Positions 1 through 9,157 of a DNA stretch of 64,000 nt are shown in pieces (positions within the stretch are counted from its first letter, which is position 1; the number at the start of each line of letters is the position of its first letter). The translations under genes were made by a program, and so were the position numbers. Source of the DNA: JAWLHU01 sp049324875 (lineage in GTDB: Bacteria > Bacillota > Sulfobacillia > Symbiobacteriales > Symbiobacteriaceae); NCBI GenBank assembly GCA_049324875.1, contig JBMONC010000084.1, forward strand, positions 124,001 to 188,000, given 5' to 3'. The notes under the pieces were generated by a model. It did no database searches, was not told the origin of the DNA, and was given only the letters and a program-made list of their open reading frames with translations.

Positions 1-1040
1 ACCGTGTCGGCTCCCTGTGTCAGGGCAAAGCCGAAGTCGCGGGGCCAGAGCCACCGGAGCACGTAGAGCACCGCCGCCGCCACGGCGAAGTAGGGCAGCA
101 GGTAGTCGAGCACGGCCACGCCTACCCATGGCAGGCGCAGGTAGACCGCCGCCAGCACCGCCGAGAGCGATGCCACCGAGAGTGCGATCAGCCCGGTCAG
201 GAAGCCCAGGGGGCGAACCCGCCCGGTGGTGCGCACCTCGGGAGGGATCAACAGCCAGGCCACCGCCAGCAGGGCGCCGAGCCCACCGGCCAGGGCGAGG
301 AGAATCCAGTTCCAGGGGGCGGCGGTCCCGACCGGGCCGGGCTTCTGGCTTCCCAGCGCCCGGTGGATCCAGGCGGCCACCTGGTCCATCACCTCCTGGT
401 CATAGAGGATGGTGATGTGGTTCCTGGCGGGTACATCCACGGTCTTGCGGCTCTCCGACTGCGGTGCCAGAGCGGCGGCGGTCGCCCGGATGGAGCCGGG
501 GTCCCGCTCGGCCACCAGGCTGAGGAGATGGGCCGGCCTGTCCGGGGGGAGCGGGTCGGAATAGGCCGCCGAGAGCGTGACCGTAGCGGCCACCGCGGAC
601 TCCTCCAGGCCGGCGGCCAGCACGGTGACCCCACCCATGGAATGGCCGACCAGGGCAACCTTGCCCGGCTGGGCACGCCCGGTTCGAATCAGCTCGGCGA
701 CCATGGCCCTCAGGTTGGCCCCCAGCGGGTTCTGGGAAAGGCCGCTCCAGGCCTGCAGGGAGGAAGGGTGCTCCCCGTGCCCCGGCTGGTCGAAGATGTA
801 GACGTCAAACCCCTGGCGGGCCAGCGCGTACCCCCAGGGCTGCATCAGCTTCTTGCTGGCCGCAAAGCCGTGAGCGACCAGCACCACGCCCCGGGGAGTG
901 CCCACTGCGGCGTACCGGTCGACAGGGTTGCCTGAGAGCCGCTCATGGCTCACCACCACGTCGGCCCGCTCCTGCGCAATCATGTACTGTGTTCCGACGA
1001 CAATGGCGAGCATGAGGACCAGAAGAAGGATTTTGCGCAT
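1..1040 (-). CDS. Alpha/beta hydrolase with C-terminal membrane segments (3' end outside window)
   Basis: Reading leftward from ATG at 1040 (AGGA-type ribosome-binding site in the preceding bases) gives an open frame that runs off the left edge, about 346 residues. An N-terminal hydrophobic segment is followed by an alpha/beta-hydrolase core: a VLVAHGF oxyanion-type strand, then the nucleophile elbow GHSMGG with the serine at about residue 134. After about residue 230 come hydrophobic stretches that look like several membrane spans, so the enzyme is probably membrane-anchored with a C-terminal integral domain. The family cleaves ester, amide or lipid substrates; this substrate cannot be told. 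It is transcribed divergently from the helicase at 1357. Confidence 0.8.
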   Translation of the reverse strand, partial: MRKILLLVLMLAIVVGTQYMIAQERADVVVSHERLSGNPVDRYAAVGTPRGVVLVAHGFAASKKLMQPWGYALARQGFDVYIFDQPGHGEHPSSLQAWSGLSQNPLGANLRAMVAELIRTGRAQPGKVALVGHSMGGVTVLAAGLEESAVAATVTLSAAYSDPLPPDRPAHLLSLVAERDPGSIRATAAALAPQSESRKTVDVPARNHITILYDQEVMDQVAAWIHRALGSQKPGPVGTAAPWNWILLALAGGLGALLAVAWLLIPPEVRTTGRVRPLGFLTGLIALSVASLSAVLAAVYLRLPWVGVAVLDYLLPYFAVAAAVLYVLRWLWPRDFGFALTQGADT

Positions 1041-1356
1041 CGGGCTCTGTCCTCCACAAGAGCGTGGTACTGGAACAACTGGTATATGTATGCTCGAACA
1101 ATTCGCTGATATTGTCGGTGGTCTGTGCGCTTTTTCGACGCGCCATCTGCGCCCGCATGGTTCGCCATGGTCCGGGCGGACTCCTGCCTGCTCGCGGCTC
1201 TCGTGGTCGTTCGAGCGCGAATTGGGGAAAAAGAGCTACCAAGGGTCAGCAGATCGAGCCCTGGAACGGTAAAGCTGCCCCCTGCTGCGCATGAAGCAGC
1301 CGTCCAGACCAGCAGACTACGAAGGGAAAACCTTTACGTTTGGAGGCGAGGCGGCA
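1041..1356. other. Divergent intergenic region
   Basis: These 316 bases lie between the hydrolase (minus) and the helicase (plus) and must hold both promoters. A short AT-richer patch around 1078-1115 is the likeliest promoter area, but no pair of -35 and -10 boxes with good spacing can be named. No hairpin, repeat or small gene with a ribosome-binding site was found. Confidence 0.4.
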
Positions 1357-2967
1357 GTGACAGAGCAGCACGGTTTCAGGGAGTTGGGGATCGCGCCGGA
1401 AATCCTCCGGGCGCTGGACGGCATGGGCTTCGAGGAGCCCTCGCCCATTCAGGTTGCGACGATTCCCCTCCTGCTGGAGGGCCGGGACGTGATCGGGCAG
1501 GCGCAGACCGGCACGGGCAAGACCGCTGCCTTTGCGATCCCGATGCTCCAGCGGCTCGAGCCCGATGGGCAGCGCCCGCAGGCCCTGGTGCTCACCCCCA
1601 CCCGAGAGCTGGCCCTGCAGGTGGCCGACGAGATCGCCAAGATCGGCAAGCACATGCGGGTCCGGGAGCTGGCGCTCTACGGCGGCAGCCCCATCGCCCG
1701 GCAGATCAAGGCGCTGCGGGCCGGCGTATCGGTGGTGATCGGCACCCCCGGCCGGGTGCTGGACCACATCGACCGGGGCACCCTGAAGCTGGACCAGATC
1801 CGGATGTTCGTGCTGGATGAGGCCGACGAGATGCTGGACATGGGCTTTATTGATGACATTGAGCGGATCATGTCCCAGCTGCCCCCCGAACGGCAGAACC
1901 TCTGCTTCTCGGCGACGATGCCGGAGCCGATCGTTCGCATCACCCGGCGCTACATGAGGTCGCCGGAGCGGGTGGCCCTCGCCCGGCATGAGCTGAGCGC
2001 TCCCACCATCGAGCAGGCCTACTTTGAGGTGCGGGGGCACGATAAGGTGGACGCCCTGGCCCGGATCATTGACCACGAGGCGGTCTCCAGGGGCATCGTC
2101 TTCTGCCGGACCAAGCGGGGGTGCGATGAGCTGGCCTCCGCCCTGCAGACCCGGGGCTACCTGGCGGAGGCGATCCACGGCGACCTGAACCAGGTGCAGC
2201 GCAACCGGGTGCTGGCCAAGTTCAAGGAGGGGCAGATCGAGCTGTTGATCGCCACCGATGTGGCCGCCCGCGGGCTCGACGTGGAGAACGTGACCCATGT
2301 CATCAACTACGACATCGCCCAGTCGCCCGAGTCCCACGTCCACCGGATTGGTCGGACGGGGCGGGCAGGGCGGGAGGGGACCGCCTTCACCCTGATCCAC
2401 CCGCGGGAAGCCCGGTACCTGAAGCTGATCGAGCGGGTCACAAGGGCGCGGATTCCCCGCCGGTCACTGCCCACCGCTGTTGAGGTGGCGGAACGGGCGC
2501 TCGAAGCGCTGGGAGACCGGATTGGGACGATGGTGGCGGACGGCGTCGTCCAGGAGCCGAAGTACGTCGACCTGGCCTGGCGGCTCCTGCAGGAGCACGA
2601 GCCCGAGCGGCTGGTGGCCGGCCTGATCTCGGCCATGGTGGAGGGCCGGCCCGGGGCCGGTGCCGATGGGGGACGACGGGCCGACCGGGGAGCCTTGGAG
2701 TTCGTCGAGACGGGCGCCGAGCCCGGCTACGTCCGGCTCTTCATGAACGTGGGGAGCCGGAACCGGGTCACCCCCGCCGACTTTGTGCGGACCATCGCCC
2801 GGGAGGCGGATATCTCCGGCGGACTGATCGGGGCGATCGACATCCACGAGAACTTCACCTTTGTGGAGGTGCCCAGGGAGGTGGCCCCCGCTGTGCTGGA
2901 GGCGATGAAGCACGCCACGATCCAGGGGAGAGCCGTCCGCGCCGAGCCGGCGCGGCCGGCCCACTAG
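1357..2967 (+). CDS. DEAD-box ATP-dependent RNA helicase (CshA/DbpA type)
   Basis: ATP-dependent RNA unwinding, likely in ribosome assembly or mRNA turnover in the cytoplasm. Helicase motifs appear in order: F/Q motif (FRELGI, then PSPIQ), motif I AQTGTGKT, Ia PTRELA, II DEAD, III SAT, and VI HRIGRTGR. The C-terminal ~75 residues (YVRLFMNVG... to the end) match the DbpA-type RNA-binding fold. The start chosen is GTG 1357, because GGAGG at 1342-1346 sits 10 bases upstream; an in-frame ATG at 1291 lacks a ribosome-binding site. Length 536 residues is normal for CshA-like proteins. A strong terminator follows at 2977, so the gene is probably monocistronic. Confidence 0.95.
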   Translation: MTEQHGFRELGIAPEILRALDGMGFEEPSPIQVATIPLLLEGRDVIGQAQTGTGKTAAFAIPMLQRLEPDGQRPQALVLTPTRELALQVADEIAKIGKHMRVRELALYGGSPIARQIKALRAGVSVVIGTPGRVLDHIDRGTLKLDQIRMFVLDEADEMLDMGFIDDIERIMSQLPPERQNLCFSATMPEPIVRITRRYMRSPERVALARHELSAPTIEQAYFEVRGHDKVDALARIIDHEAVSRGIVFCRTKRGCDELASALQTRGYLAEAIHGDLNQVQRNRVLAKFKEGQIELLIATDVAARGLDVENVTHVINYDIAQSPESHVHRIGRTGRAGREGTAFTLIHPREARYLKLIERVTRARIPRRSLPTAVEVAERALEALGDRIGTMVADGVVQEPKYVDLAWRLLQEHEPERLVAGLISAMVEGRPGAGADGGRRADRGALEFVETGAEPGYVRLFMNVGSRNRVTPADFVRTIAREADISGGLIGAIDIHENFTFVEVPREVAPAVLEAMKHATIQGRAVRAEPARPAH

Positions 2968-2976
2968 CGAAGCAAC

Positions 2977-3013
2977 GGCCGCCAGGAATCGACCTGGCGG
3001 CCTTGCTCTTTTT
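2977..3013 (+). terminator. Intrinsic terminator of the helicase gene
   Basis: Perfect 10-bp stem GGCCGCCAGG/CCTGGCGGCC with a 6-base loop (2977-3002), followed by a T-rich tail ending in TTTTT. Confidence 0.85.
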
Positions 3014-3161
3014 GCTGGGCGTCCCCCCGACCCGTCCAGGCGTGATGGGCCAGGCGCTCGGCCCCCCCTCGGATATTGCTTGTCTTCACAGTACTACCGC
3101 TCTGTCTTCATGGGTACTATCCGAAAGGCGTGGACCCTCCGGTCAGGCTGCCTCCGTTGGT

Positions 3162-3191
3162 TTGCCCGAATGATCATCGGTTTGATAGAAT
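3162..3191 (+). promoter_or_regulatory. Probable sigma-A promoter of the UPF0173 gene
   Basis: TTGCCC (3162-3167), an 18-base spacer, then TAGAAT (3186-3191). It lies 37 bases before the start codon, leaving a short leader with the ribosome-binding site. Confidence 0.45.
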
Positions 3192-3228
3192 GTTCTCGGA
3201 AACTCCATGAGCGACAGGGGGAATTGCC

Positions 3229-3903
3229 ATGCGAATTCGCTTCCTGGGTCACTCCGCCTTCGAGATCGTCGAGGGCCCGTGGAACCTGCTGATCGACCCC
3301 TTCATCACGGGGAACCCGGTCTGCCCGGTCAAGGCCGATGAGCTGAACCCCAACTACATCCTGGTGACCCACTTCCACGGGGATCATGTGGGCGACACCG
3401 TGGCCATCGCCAAGCGGACCGGCGCCAAGGTGATCACCACCTACGAAGGCGGTCAGGATTTGGCCGGGCAGGGGGTGGAGGTGATCGGCATGGCCCTGGG
3501 CGGCAAGAAGCGCTTCGACTTTGGCCTGGTCCGGGTCACGCTGGCCTTCCACGGATACGGCGACAAGGGTGGCCACGCCGCCGGCTTCGTCATCCACCTG
3601 GGCGGCAAGCGGATTTACCACGCCGGTGATACCGCCCTCTTCAGCGACATGAAGCTGCTGAACGGGGTGATCGAGGCCCCGGGCATCGACGTGGCCATGC
3701 TGCCGATCGGCGACCACTTCACCATGGGCCCGGAGGATGCCGCCATCGCCGTGCAGTGGATCCGGCCGAAGGTGGTCATCCCCATGCACTGGGGCACCTT
3801 CCCGATCCTCCTGCAGGATCCGAGCGAGTTTGTCCAGCGGGTCCAGACCGTCGGCGAGACCAAGCCGGTGGTGCTGAAGCCCGGTGAGGCCTACCAGGAA
3901 TAG
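3229..3903 (+). CDS. Metal-dependent hydrolase, UPF0173 (YtkL-like, metallo-beta-lactamase fold)
   Basis: A 224-residue compact metallo-beta-lactamase-fold protein of the UPF0173 family. The metal-binding signature THFHGDH is at residues 47-53, another ligand motif HAGDT follows near residue 130, and late histidines (PMHWGT) complete the site. Family members are soluble single-domain hydrolases whose physiological substrate is not established. ATG 3229 is preceded by a GGGGGA ribosome-binding site. It has its own promoter and is separated from the next, convergent, gene by a hairpin at 3905. Confidence 0.92.
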   Translation: MRIRFLGHSAFEIVEGPWNLLIDPFITGNPVCPVKADELNPNYILVTHFHGDHVGDTVAIAKRTGAKVITTYEGGQDLAGQGVEVIGMALGGKKRFDFGLVRVTLAFHGYGDKGGHAAGFVIHLGGKRIYHAGDTALFSDMKLLNGVIEAPGIDVAMLPIGDHFTMGPEDAAIAVQWIRPKVVIPMHWGTFPILLQDPSEFVQRVQTVGETKPVVLKPGEAYQE

Positions 3904-3904
3904 C

Positions 3905-3934
3905 AGAAGCCGCCCCGGCCGTGGGGCGGCTTCT
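3905..3934. terminator. Bidirectional terminator hairpin
   Basis: Perfect 12-bp stem AGAAGCCGCCCC/GGGGCGGCTTCT with a 6-base loop, placed between two convergent genes. The flanking T tract is weak on both sides, so strength is uncertain. Confidence 0.65.
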
Positions 3935-3946
3935 CATCTTTCGGGG

Positions 3947-5101
3947 CTAGGAGCCGGCGGCGGCGTAGGCGGCCTCCAGCACCTCCTGGGCGGCCAGGCC
4001 GTCGTCGATGGAGGCGGCGAGGGGCGGCAGCCCCTCCGCCCAGGCAGGGTCGGTCACCCGGCGCAGCCACCAGTGGAGCGAGGCCATGTGGGTATCCACA
4101 AAGCTCCCCATGGAGAGTTTGGCGGGCGGGTAGACCCGCTGGAGCGCCTGCAGGTAGGGGCCCGGCCTCTCGCCGCTCCGCAGGAGCAGGTTCCCGCCGG
4201 CCCGGTCGAACCAGAGCGGGAACTGCTGTGCCCCTGAACTGAGCCGGAGCGACCCCTCGGTGCCGAAGATCTCCAGGGCGGTCTCCTCCTGCCCGTCCCC
4301 GCCCCGTGTCGCCTCGATGGTGCCGACGGCGCCCGACCGCAGGGTGCAGGTGATCTCCGCCCAGTCGTCCACCTCCACCCGAGCCCGGCCGCCAGGGTGA
4401 CCCGGGGCGGGCCGCTCCTGGACGAAGGTGCGCGCCCGGGCCCGCACCTCCGCCATCGGCCCCAGCAGGAAGTGGACCAGGTCGATCAGGTGGACCCCCA
4501 GGTCCGCCAGGGCCCCGCCCCCGGCCAGGCCCCGGTCGAGCCGCCAGGAGTAGACCCGGCCCGGGTCAAGATAGCCGCCGTGGACCATGCGGGCCCGGAA
4601 GGAGAGGATCCGCCCCAGCCGCCCCTCCTCCAGCCAGTCCTTGGCCCGGGCGGTAGCCGGCCAGAACCGGATGGTGAAGGCGACCTGCGAGGCCGCCGCC
4701 CGGGGGGAGAGCGCTGCCGCCGCCCGGTAGGCCTCCGCCATCCGCCTGGCCGGGGCCAGGCTCTCGGCCAGGGGCTTCTCGGTGTAGACCGCCTTCCCCG
4801 CCCGCCAGGCGGCGATGGCCGTCTCGGTGTGCAGGGCGTTGGGGGTGCAGATATCCACCCCGTCCACCGCCGGGTCCTCGATCAGGGCTGCCGGACTCCC
4901 GTAGGTCCGGGCGAACCCGGACTCCCGGATCCACTCCCCGTTCCGGTCGGGACTGCGGGTGGAGACCCCCGCCAGCACCGGCGTGAAGGGCAGGTCGGGG
5001 AAGATGACGGGCAGCGCCTTCAGCCCCAACACATGGACCCGGGCGATGCTGCCCCAGGCATCAAAGCCGACACCGACCGGTGTCCGTCCCGCCCTAGCCA
5101 T
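3947..5101 (-). CDS. Gfo/Idh/MocA-family oxidoreductase
   Basis: NAD(P)-dependent sugar or cyclitol dehydrogenase-like protein, 384 residues. The N-terminal Rossmann segment is altered: where the family has GxGxxA this protein reads VGVGFDAWGSIA. The TPN AL motif (ICTPNALHTETA) and the EKPL signature (YTEKPLAES) are intact, followed by the alpha/beta substrate domain (GGGALADLGVHLIDLVHFLLG) typical of the family. It is the last gene of the amino-sugar operon and its ATG overlaps the TAG of the preceding SIS gene by 8 bases, indicating translational coupling. Oxidation or epimerisation of a sugar released by this pathway is inferred; the substrate is unknown. Confidence 0.88.
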   Translation of the reverse strand: MARAGRTPVGVGFDAWGSIARVHVLGLKALPVIFPDLPFTPVLAGVSTRSPDRNGEWIRESGFARTYGSPAALIEDPAVDGVDICTPNALHTETAIAAWRAGKAVYTEKPLAESLAPARRMAEAYRAAAALSPRAAASQVAFTIRFWPATARAKDWLEEGRLGRILSFRARMVHGGYLDPGRVYSWRLDRGLAGGGALADLGVHLIDLVHFLLGPMAEVRARARTFVQERPAPGHPGGRARVEVDDWAEITCTLRSGAVGTIEATRGGDGQEETALEIFGTEGSLRLSSGAQQFPLWFDRAGGNLLLRSGERPGPYLQALQRVYPPAKLSMGSFVDTHMASLHWWLRRVTDPAWAEGLPPLAASIDDGLAAQEVLEAAYAAAGS

Positions 5102-5873
5102 GGGGCGCCCTCAGGGTCGGGTCGTCGTAAGTCCGGATCCTGGCCAGCCGGTCCCGGTAGGTGGCGAGCACCCGGGCGTTGTGGACCCGGGCATCATCCA
5201 GGTTGCCGCTGCGCATCAGCGGGAGCGGGTCGAGCTTCGCCTCCACCAGCCGCTCCACCACCTCCGCCACAATCCCCTGGACGATGAAGCTGCCCACCAC
5301 CGTCGAGGTGGCGCAGGCCCTGGTGGGGCTGCCTGGCACCTCCAGGGCCGCATCCCCCGGGATGCCCAGGTTGTCGATCACCACGTCGGCCAGCTCAAAG
5401 AGCCGCCTGCCGCTGGCATGGGTCGCCGGCTGGCTCCGGGAGTGGGCCAGGGAGGTGATCGCCACCACCTTCAGCCCCCGCTCCCTGGCGTAGATGGCGG
5501 CCTCCACCGGCACGGCGTTCCGGCCCGAGTTGGAGGCGATGATCATCAGGTCGCCCGGCGAGAGCGGCTCCAGCGCCAGCAGCCGCTCGGCCAGGCCGGG
5601 CAGCCGCTCGAAGGAGCTGGAGCGCTGGCTCCCCTCCACCAGCGTCAGCGACGGCTCGATGATGGCGTTGACCAGCGGCAGGCCGCCCGCCCGGCTGAAC
5701 AGCTCCTCCGCCAGCATGTGGGAGTGTCCGGTGCCGAAGGCGTGGATCAGGCCGCCGTTCAGGAGCGCCTCGGCGCCCAGCCGTCCGGCCTCCTGAATCG
5801 CCCCGGCCTGGCTCTCCATCACCCCGGCCAGGATCTTGGTCACCGTCTGATAGTAAGACTCCAGCAGGCTCAT
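5094..5873 (-). CDS. SIS-domain phosphosugar-binding protein (downstream copy)
   Basis: A 259-residue single SIS-domain protein of the COG4821/UPF0309 type. Visible features: HAFGTGHSHMLAEE phosphosugar loop, then ASNSGRNAVPVEAA, the second Ser-rich loop. SIS proteins act as sugar-phosphate isomerases, deaminases, etherases or regulators. It is clearly paralogous to the preceding gene (same loops, similar VVGSFIVQG region) and its ATG overlaps that gene's TGA in ATGA. With no nagB in the cluster, one or both copies may carry out the deaminase/isomerase step; this is inference. Confidence 0.88.
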   Translation of the reverse strand: MSLLESYYQTVTKILAGVMESQAGAIQEAGRLGAEALLNGGLIHAFGTGHSHMLAEELFSRAGGLPLVNAIIEPSLTLVEGSQRSSSFERLPGLAERLLALEPLSPGDLMIIASNSGRNAVPVEAAIYARERGLKVVAITSLAHSRSQPATHASGRRLFELADVVIDNLGIPGDAALEVPGSPTRACATSTVVGSFIVQGIVAEVVERLVEAKLDPLPLMRSGNLDDARVHNARVLATYRDRLARIRTYDDPTLRAPHG

Positions 5874-6631
5874 GCCCCCACCCCCGTCGGGATGCGTCCG
5901 GCGTACTTCCGGCGGAGCGCCTCGTTGTGGGCGTCGCCGCCGTCCACGTTGGCGCTGATCAGCACCGGGGGCTCCACCCCCGCCTGCAGCATTCGCCCGA
6001 TGATCTCGGCGGTCAGCCCCTGGGCGATGAACGCCCCGGTGATCGAGGAGACGGCGCAGACCTTGTAGGGCTTCCCCTCCAGCGGGAGCAGGGCGTCGCC
6101 GTACGGGCCGCAGTTGTCGATCACCACATCGGCCACCTCGAAGAGCCGCTTGCCGCTGGGGTGGCGGGAGGTGACCTGGCTGGAGTGCTCCATCGAGGTG
6201 ACCACGATCAGCGGGTGGCCCCGCCGCTTCACCTCCAGGGCCATCTCCACGGTGGAGCCGTTCCGGCCCGAATTGGAGACGAGGACAAAGGCATCAGCCG
6301 GGTGGATGTTGTAGTGGGCCAGCACCTTGTGGGCGGTTTCGGGATCCCGCTCCAGGGCCGGGCTGTGCCGCAGGGAGAGCGGGATCGCCCCGGTGAGGAA
6401 GAGCGCCTCCATGTCCATGGCGTTGACCGGGACCAGCCCGCCGGCCCGGCTGGCCATCTCCATGGCAAAGGCCCGGGAGTGGCCGGTGCCAAAGACCTGG
6501 ATCACCCCATCCCGCAGGATGGAGTCCGCCAGCAGTTCGCCCGCCTTTCGAATCGGCTCCATCTGGGTCGCCTCAAGCTTGGCCACGCCCGCAAGCGCTT
6601 CACGGAAGAGGATCGCTGCCGAAATGCTCAT
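5870..6631 (-). CDS. SIS-domain phosphosugar-binding protein (upstream copy)
   Basis: A 253-residue SIS-domain protein, paralogue of the next gene. It carries IQVFGTGHSRAFAMEMASRAGG and LVSNSGRNGSTVEMAL, the two phosphosugar-binding loops. The start ATG 6631 has an AAAGGAGA ribosome-binding site. It follows nagA by 20 bases and overlaps the next SIS gene by 4 bases. Two adjacent non-identical copies suggest a heteromeric enzyme or two successive steps. Exact reaction unknown; AgaS-like deaminase/isomerase or a MurQ-like lyase are possible roles. Confidence 0.88.
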   Translation of the reverse strand: MSISAAILFREALAGVAKLEATQMEPIRKAGELLADSILRDGVIQVFGTGHSRAFAMEMASRAGGLVPVNAMDMEALFLTGAIPLSLRHSPALERDPETAHKVLAHYNIHPADAFVLVSNSGRNGSTVEMALEVKRRGHPLIVVTSMEHSSQVTSRHPSGKRLFEVADVVIDNCGPYGDALLPLEGKPYKVCAVSSITGAFIAQGLTAEIIGRMLQAGVEPPVLISANVDGGDAHNEALRRKYAGRIPTGVGA

Positions 6632-6651
6632 CTCGCCGTCTCCTTTCGGGT

Positions 6652-7863
6652 CTACGCGGACACGCGGGCTGCCAGGAAGGCCGGGTTCAGCTCAGGAGCA
6701 GGGCTGTCAGGCCGCCAGACCACCCGGCCCTCCACCAGGGTCCAGCGGACCTGCCAGTCGGGGCCCAGCACCACCAGGTCGGCATCCTTGCCGGGGGCCA
6801 GGCTGCCCTTGCGGTGGTCGAGGCCGATCGCCCGGGCGGGCATCAGCGCCCCCATCTGCACCGCCTCTTCCCAGGGGCGGCCCAGCCCCTCCACCAGGTT
6901 GCGCAGGCCGTCCAGCATCAGCTTGGTGGAGCCGGCGAGGGTGCCGTTGGCCAGCTTCGAAAAGCCCTGCTCATCGAGGTAGAGATCCCGCCCGTAAAGC
7001 TGGTAGTGGCCGCTGGGCATCCCGGCGGCGGGGATGGCGTCGGAGATCACCGCCACCCGGTCCTGCCCGGCCGCCTTCAGCAGCAGCTCCACCGCCGCCG
7101 GGTGGACGTGCAGGAAGTCGCAGATCACCTCGCAGATCACCCGGTCGTCGGTCAAGTAGGCCCCCAGCGCCCCCGGCTCCCGGTGGTGGAGCCCCCGCAT
7201 GGCGTTGTATGTGTGGTTGGCGATGCGGATCCCGGCGTCGATCCCGGCCTTGGTCTCCGCATAGGTGGCATCGGTATGTCCACCGGCCACCGCCACACCC
7301 CGCTCGGTCAGGAACCGGATCAGCTCCGCCGCCCCCTGCTGCTCCGGCGCCACCGTCATCCGGCGGATGGTGCCCCCGGACAGGTCGATCCACTGGGCCG
7401 CCTCCTCCACGGAGGGGGTTCGGAAGTTGTTCGGGTTCATGGCCCCCTTCTGCGCGGGGTTCAGGTAGGGCCCCTCGAGGTGGGTCCCCAGCGAGACCGC
7501 CCCCTCCACCGGCGCGGCCATCAGCTCCCGGACCGCCCGGAGCGTGGCCTCCAGCTCCGCCACCGGCCGGGGCGAAGCGGTGGGCAGGAAGCCGGTCACC
7601 CCGAAGGCCGCCAGGTAGCGGGAGAGCTTGCGCAGCCCCTCCACCCCGGTCCCCTCCACCGGCCAGCCGCCGGCGCCGTGGATGTGCAGATCGATCAGGC
7701 CGGGGATGATCCGGCAGTCGGAGGCGTCCACTCGAGGAACCCCCGCCAATGAGTCGGGGACGGGTCCCGCGGCCACCGCCGCGATGCGCCCGTCCTCCAC
7801 AAGGAGATAGCCGTCGACCTTCCCGCCCTCGGTGTAGATCGACCGGCTCTGCAAGAGCATCAT
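6652..7863 (-). CDS. nagA: N-acetylglucosamine-6-phosphate deacetylase (or GalNAc-6-P deacetylase)
   Basis: Amidohydrolase that removes acetate from N-acetylhexosamine 6-phosphate produced by the PTS. Metal ligands and catalytic residues are visible: HIHG (His60, His62), HLEGP (Glu130), GGHTDA (His196), ANHTYNAM (His217) and SDA with catalytic Asp274. 403 residues is the usual size. Start ATG 7863 lies one base after the TGA of the upstream gene and uses GGAGGTGG inside that gene's end; a second ATG follows immediately. Longer upstream reading frames have no support. Context cannot separate GlcNAc from GalNAc, though the DasR/NagR-type operator favours GlcNAc. Confidence 0.93.
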   Translation of the reverse strand: MMLLQSRSIYTEGGKVDGYLLVEDGRIAAVAAGPVPDSLAGVPRVDASDCRIIPGLIDLHIHGAGGWPVEGTGVEGLRKLSRYLAAFGVTGFLPTASPRPVAELEATLRAVRELMAAPVEGAVSLGTHLEGPYLNPAQKGAMNPNNFRTPSVEEAAQWIDLSGGTIRRMTVAPEQQGAAELIRFLTERGVAVAGGHTDATYAETKAGIDAGIRIANHTYNAMRGLHHREPGALGAYLTDDRVICEVICDFLHVHPAAVELLLKAAGQDRVAVISDAIPAAGMPSGHYQLYGRDLYLDEQGFSKLANGTLAGSTKLMLDGLRNLVEGLGRPWEEAVQMGALMPARAIGLDHRKGSLAPGKDADLVVLGPDWQVRWTLVEGRVVWRPDSPAPELNPAFLAARVSA

Positions 7864-7864
7864 C

Positions 7865-9148
7865 TCAGGCCACCTCCGTACGCAGTTCCGCCAACAGTTC
7901 CAGCGCCGCCTCCACCAGGCGCTCCCCGGAGCCGGGCGCCGTGAAGGCGGAACTCGCCTCATACCCGCCCCGGTCAAAGGCCGGACGGTCGGGCAGGTAG
8001 CCGCAGTAGCCGTTGGCATAGCCGACCACCAGGGTGGTGGCGAAGGGCGACCGCTCCCGGATGGCCCGGCCCAGGGCGGAGAAGGGCTCGCCTGCCACGG
8101 CCACCACCGCCAGATCGCGCCCCAGCCGGGCCGCCTGCACCTCGGCATCCAGCTCCAGCCGGCCCTGCAGGTCGATCCAGCTGCGGGCGATGTAGGCGCC
8201 CTCCAGGGCGGTCTGGGCGATCCGCACCTCGCCGGGGGAGGCCCCGGCGGCCTTCACCGCGGCCAGCCGGGACTCGGCCGCCGCGATCGCCGCCTCCGCC
8301 TCTGCGCGCGTGGGGTGCTGCTTCGGCTCCAGCCGGACCGTCCGGCTCCGCACGCCGATGCCGCCGGCGGAGGAGAAGCCGGTCAGGTTCCCCAGCGCCT
8401 CCAGCGCCCTGCCCGCCAGCAGCGAGCCGTGCCGCTCCACCTCGGCGAAGGACTGCTCCCGCCGGGTGAAGCGGGCGCTCACATCGCCGCTGAAGCCCTG
8501 GGCGAAGCCGATCCAGGCCGGGTAGCCCAGGGCCCGCCCCAGCGCGGCGACCGCCGCCCCGGGCCAGTCGGCCGAGATCAGCAGGTTCTCCGGCCCCATC
8601 ACCGTCGGGTGACAGCCGTAGTTGAGCAGGACCGCCTTGAACCGCCCTCCGGCGGTGCGAGCGGCCAGGAGCCGCAGCGTCGGATCGTAGGGCAGGGCCG
8701 GGTCGGTCCGGTTGGCCCCCAGCCCCTTCACCGTCTCCACCCCGCCGGCCAGCTCCGCCTCCTCCAGGTCGTGGGCGGCCTGCAGCACGCTGCTGGCGAT
8801 CTGCCGCGGGAGCCACGCCTTGTACTCCGGCGGGGGCTCCCCGAACCGGAGGGTCCCGGTGGAGGGGCCCGAGTGGGTGTGCGACGCGGCCAGCATGATC
8901 CGGTCCGGATCGATCCCCGTCGCCTCGGCGGCAAGGGCCCGGGCCTGCCGGGTCATGGAAAGATCAAAGTTGAGCAGGTCACAGGTGACCAGGGCGAAGC
9001 GCTCCGTTCCGTCGGCGAAGAGCAGGGACCGCACAAACAGGTCGTCGCGCACGCCCCGGGCCGGGCCGGTGCGGGCTCCATACCCGCCCATCGGTGTCGG
9101 GATGGGCGGGGTGATGATTCCGGCATGGCACCCAATCTTCAAGGCCAA
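7865..9148 (-). CDS. Neutral/alkaline ceramidase-like hydrolase (N-terminal domain family)
   Basis: A 427-residue protein matching the neutral/alkaline non-lysosomal ceramidase N-terminal family: MGGYGARTGPARGVRDDLFVR, CDLLNFD, SHTHSGPSTG (zinc-ligand and substrate motif) and NYGCHPTVMGPENLLISADWPG with further ligands. It has no signal peptide, so it acts inside the cell, unlike secreted ceramidases. Start is TTG 9148, 9 bases after the IIB stop with a GGGGG ribosome-binding site. In an amino-sugar PTS operon it may be an amidase on an N-acylated sugar or glycolipid fragment; this is inference. The C-terminal Ig-like domain of true ceramidases is not evident. Confidence 0.82.
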   Translation of the reverse strand: MALKIGCHAGIITPPIPTPMGGYGARTGPARGVRDDLFVRSLLFADGTERFALVTCDLLNFDLSMTRQARALAAEATGIDPDRIMLAASHTHSGPSTGTLRFGEPPPEYKAWLPRQIASSVLQAAHDLEEAELAGGVETVKGLGANRTDPALPYDPTLRLLAARTAGGRFKAVLLNYGCHPTVMGPENLLISADWPGAAVAALGRALGYPAWIGFAQGFSGDVSARFTRREQSFAEVERHGSLLAGRALEALGNLTGFSSAGGIGVRSRTVRLEPKQHPTRAEAEAAIAAAESRLAAVKAAGASPGEVRIAQTALEGAYIARSWIDLQGRLELDAEVQAARLGRDLAVVAVAGEPFSALGRAIRERSPFATTLVVGYANGYCGYLPDRPAFDRGGYEASSAFTAPGSGERLVEAALELLAELRTEVA

Positions 9149-9157
9149 GGCGCCCCC

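Noticed and set aside
1291..1356. ATG 1291 as helicase start
   Set aside because: No ribosome-binding site, while GTG 1357 has GGAGG at good distance.
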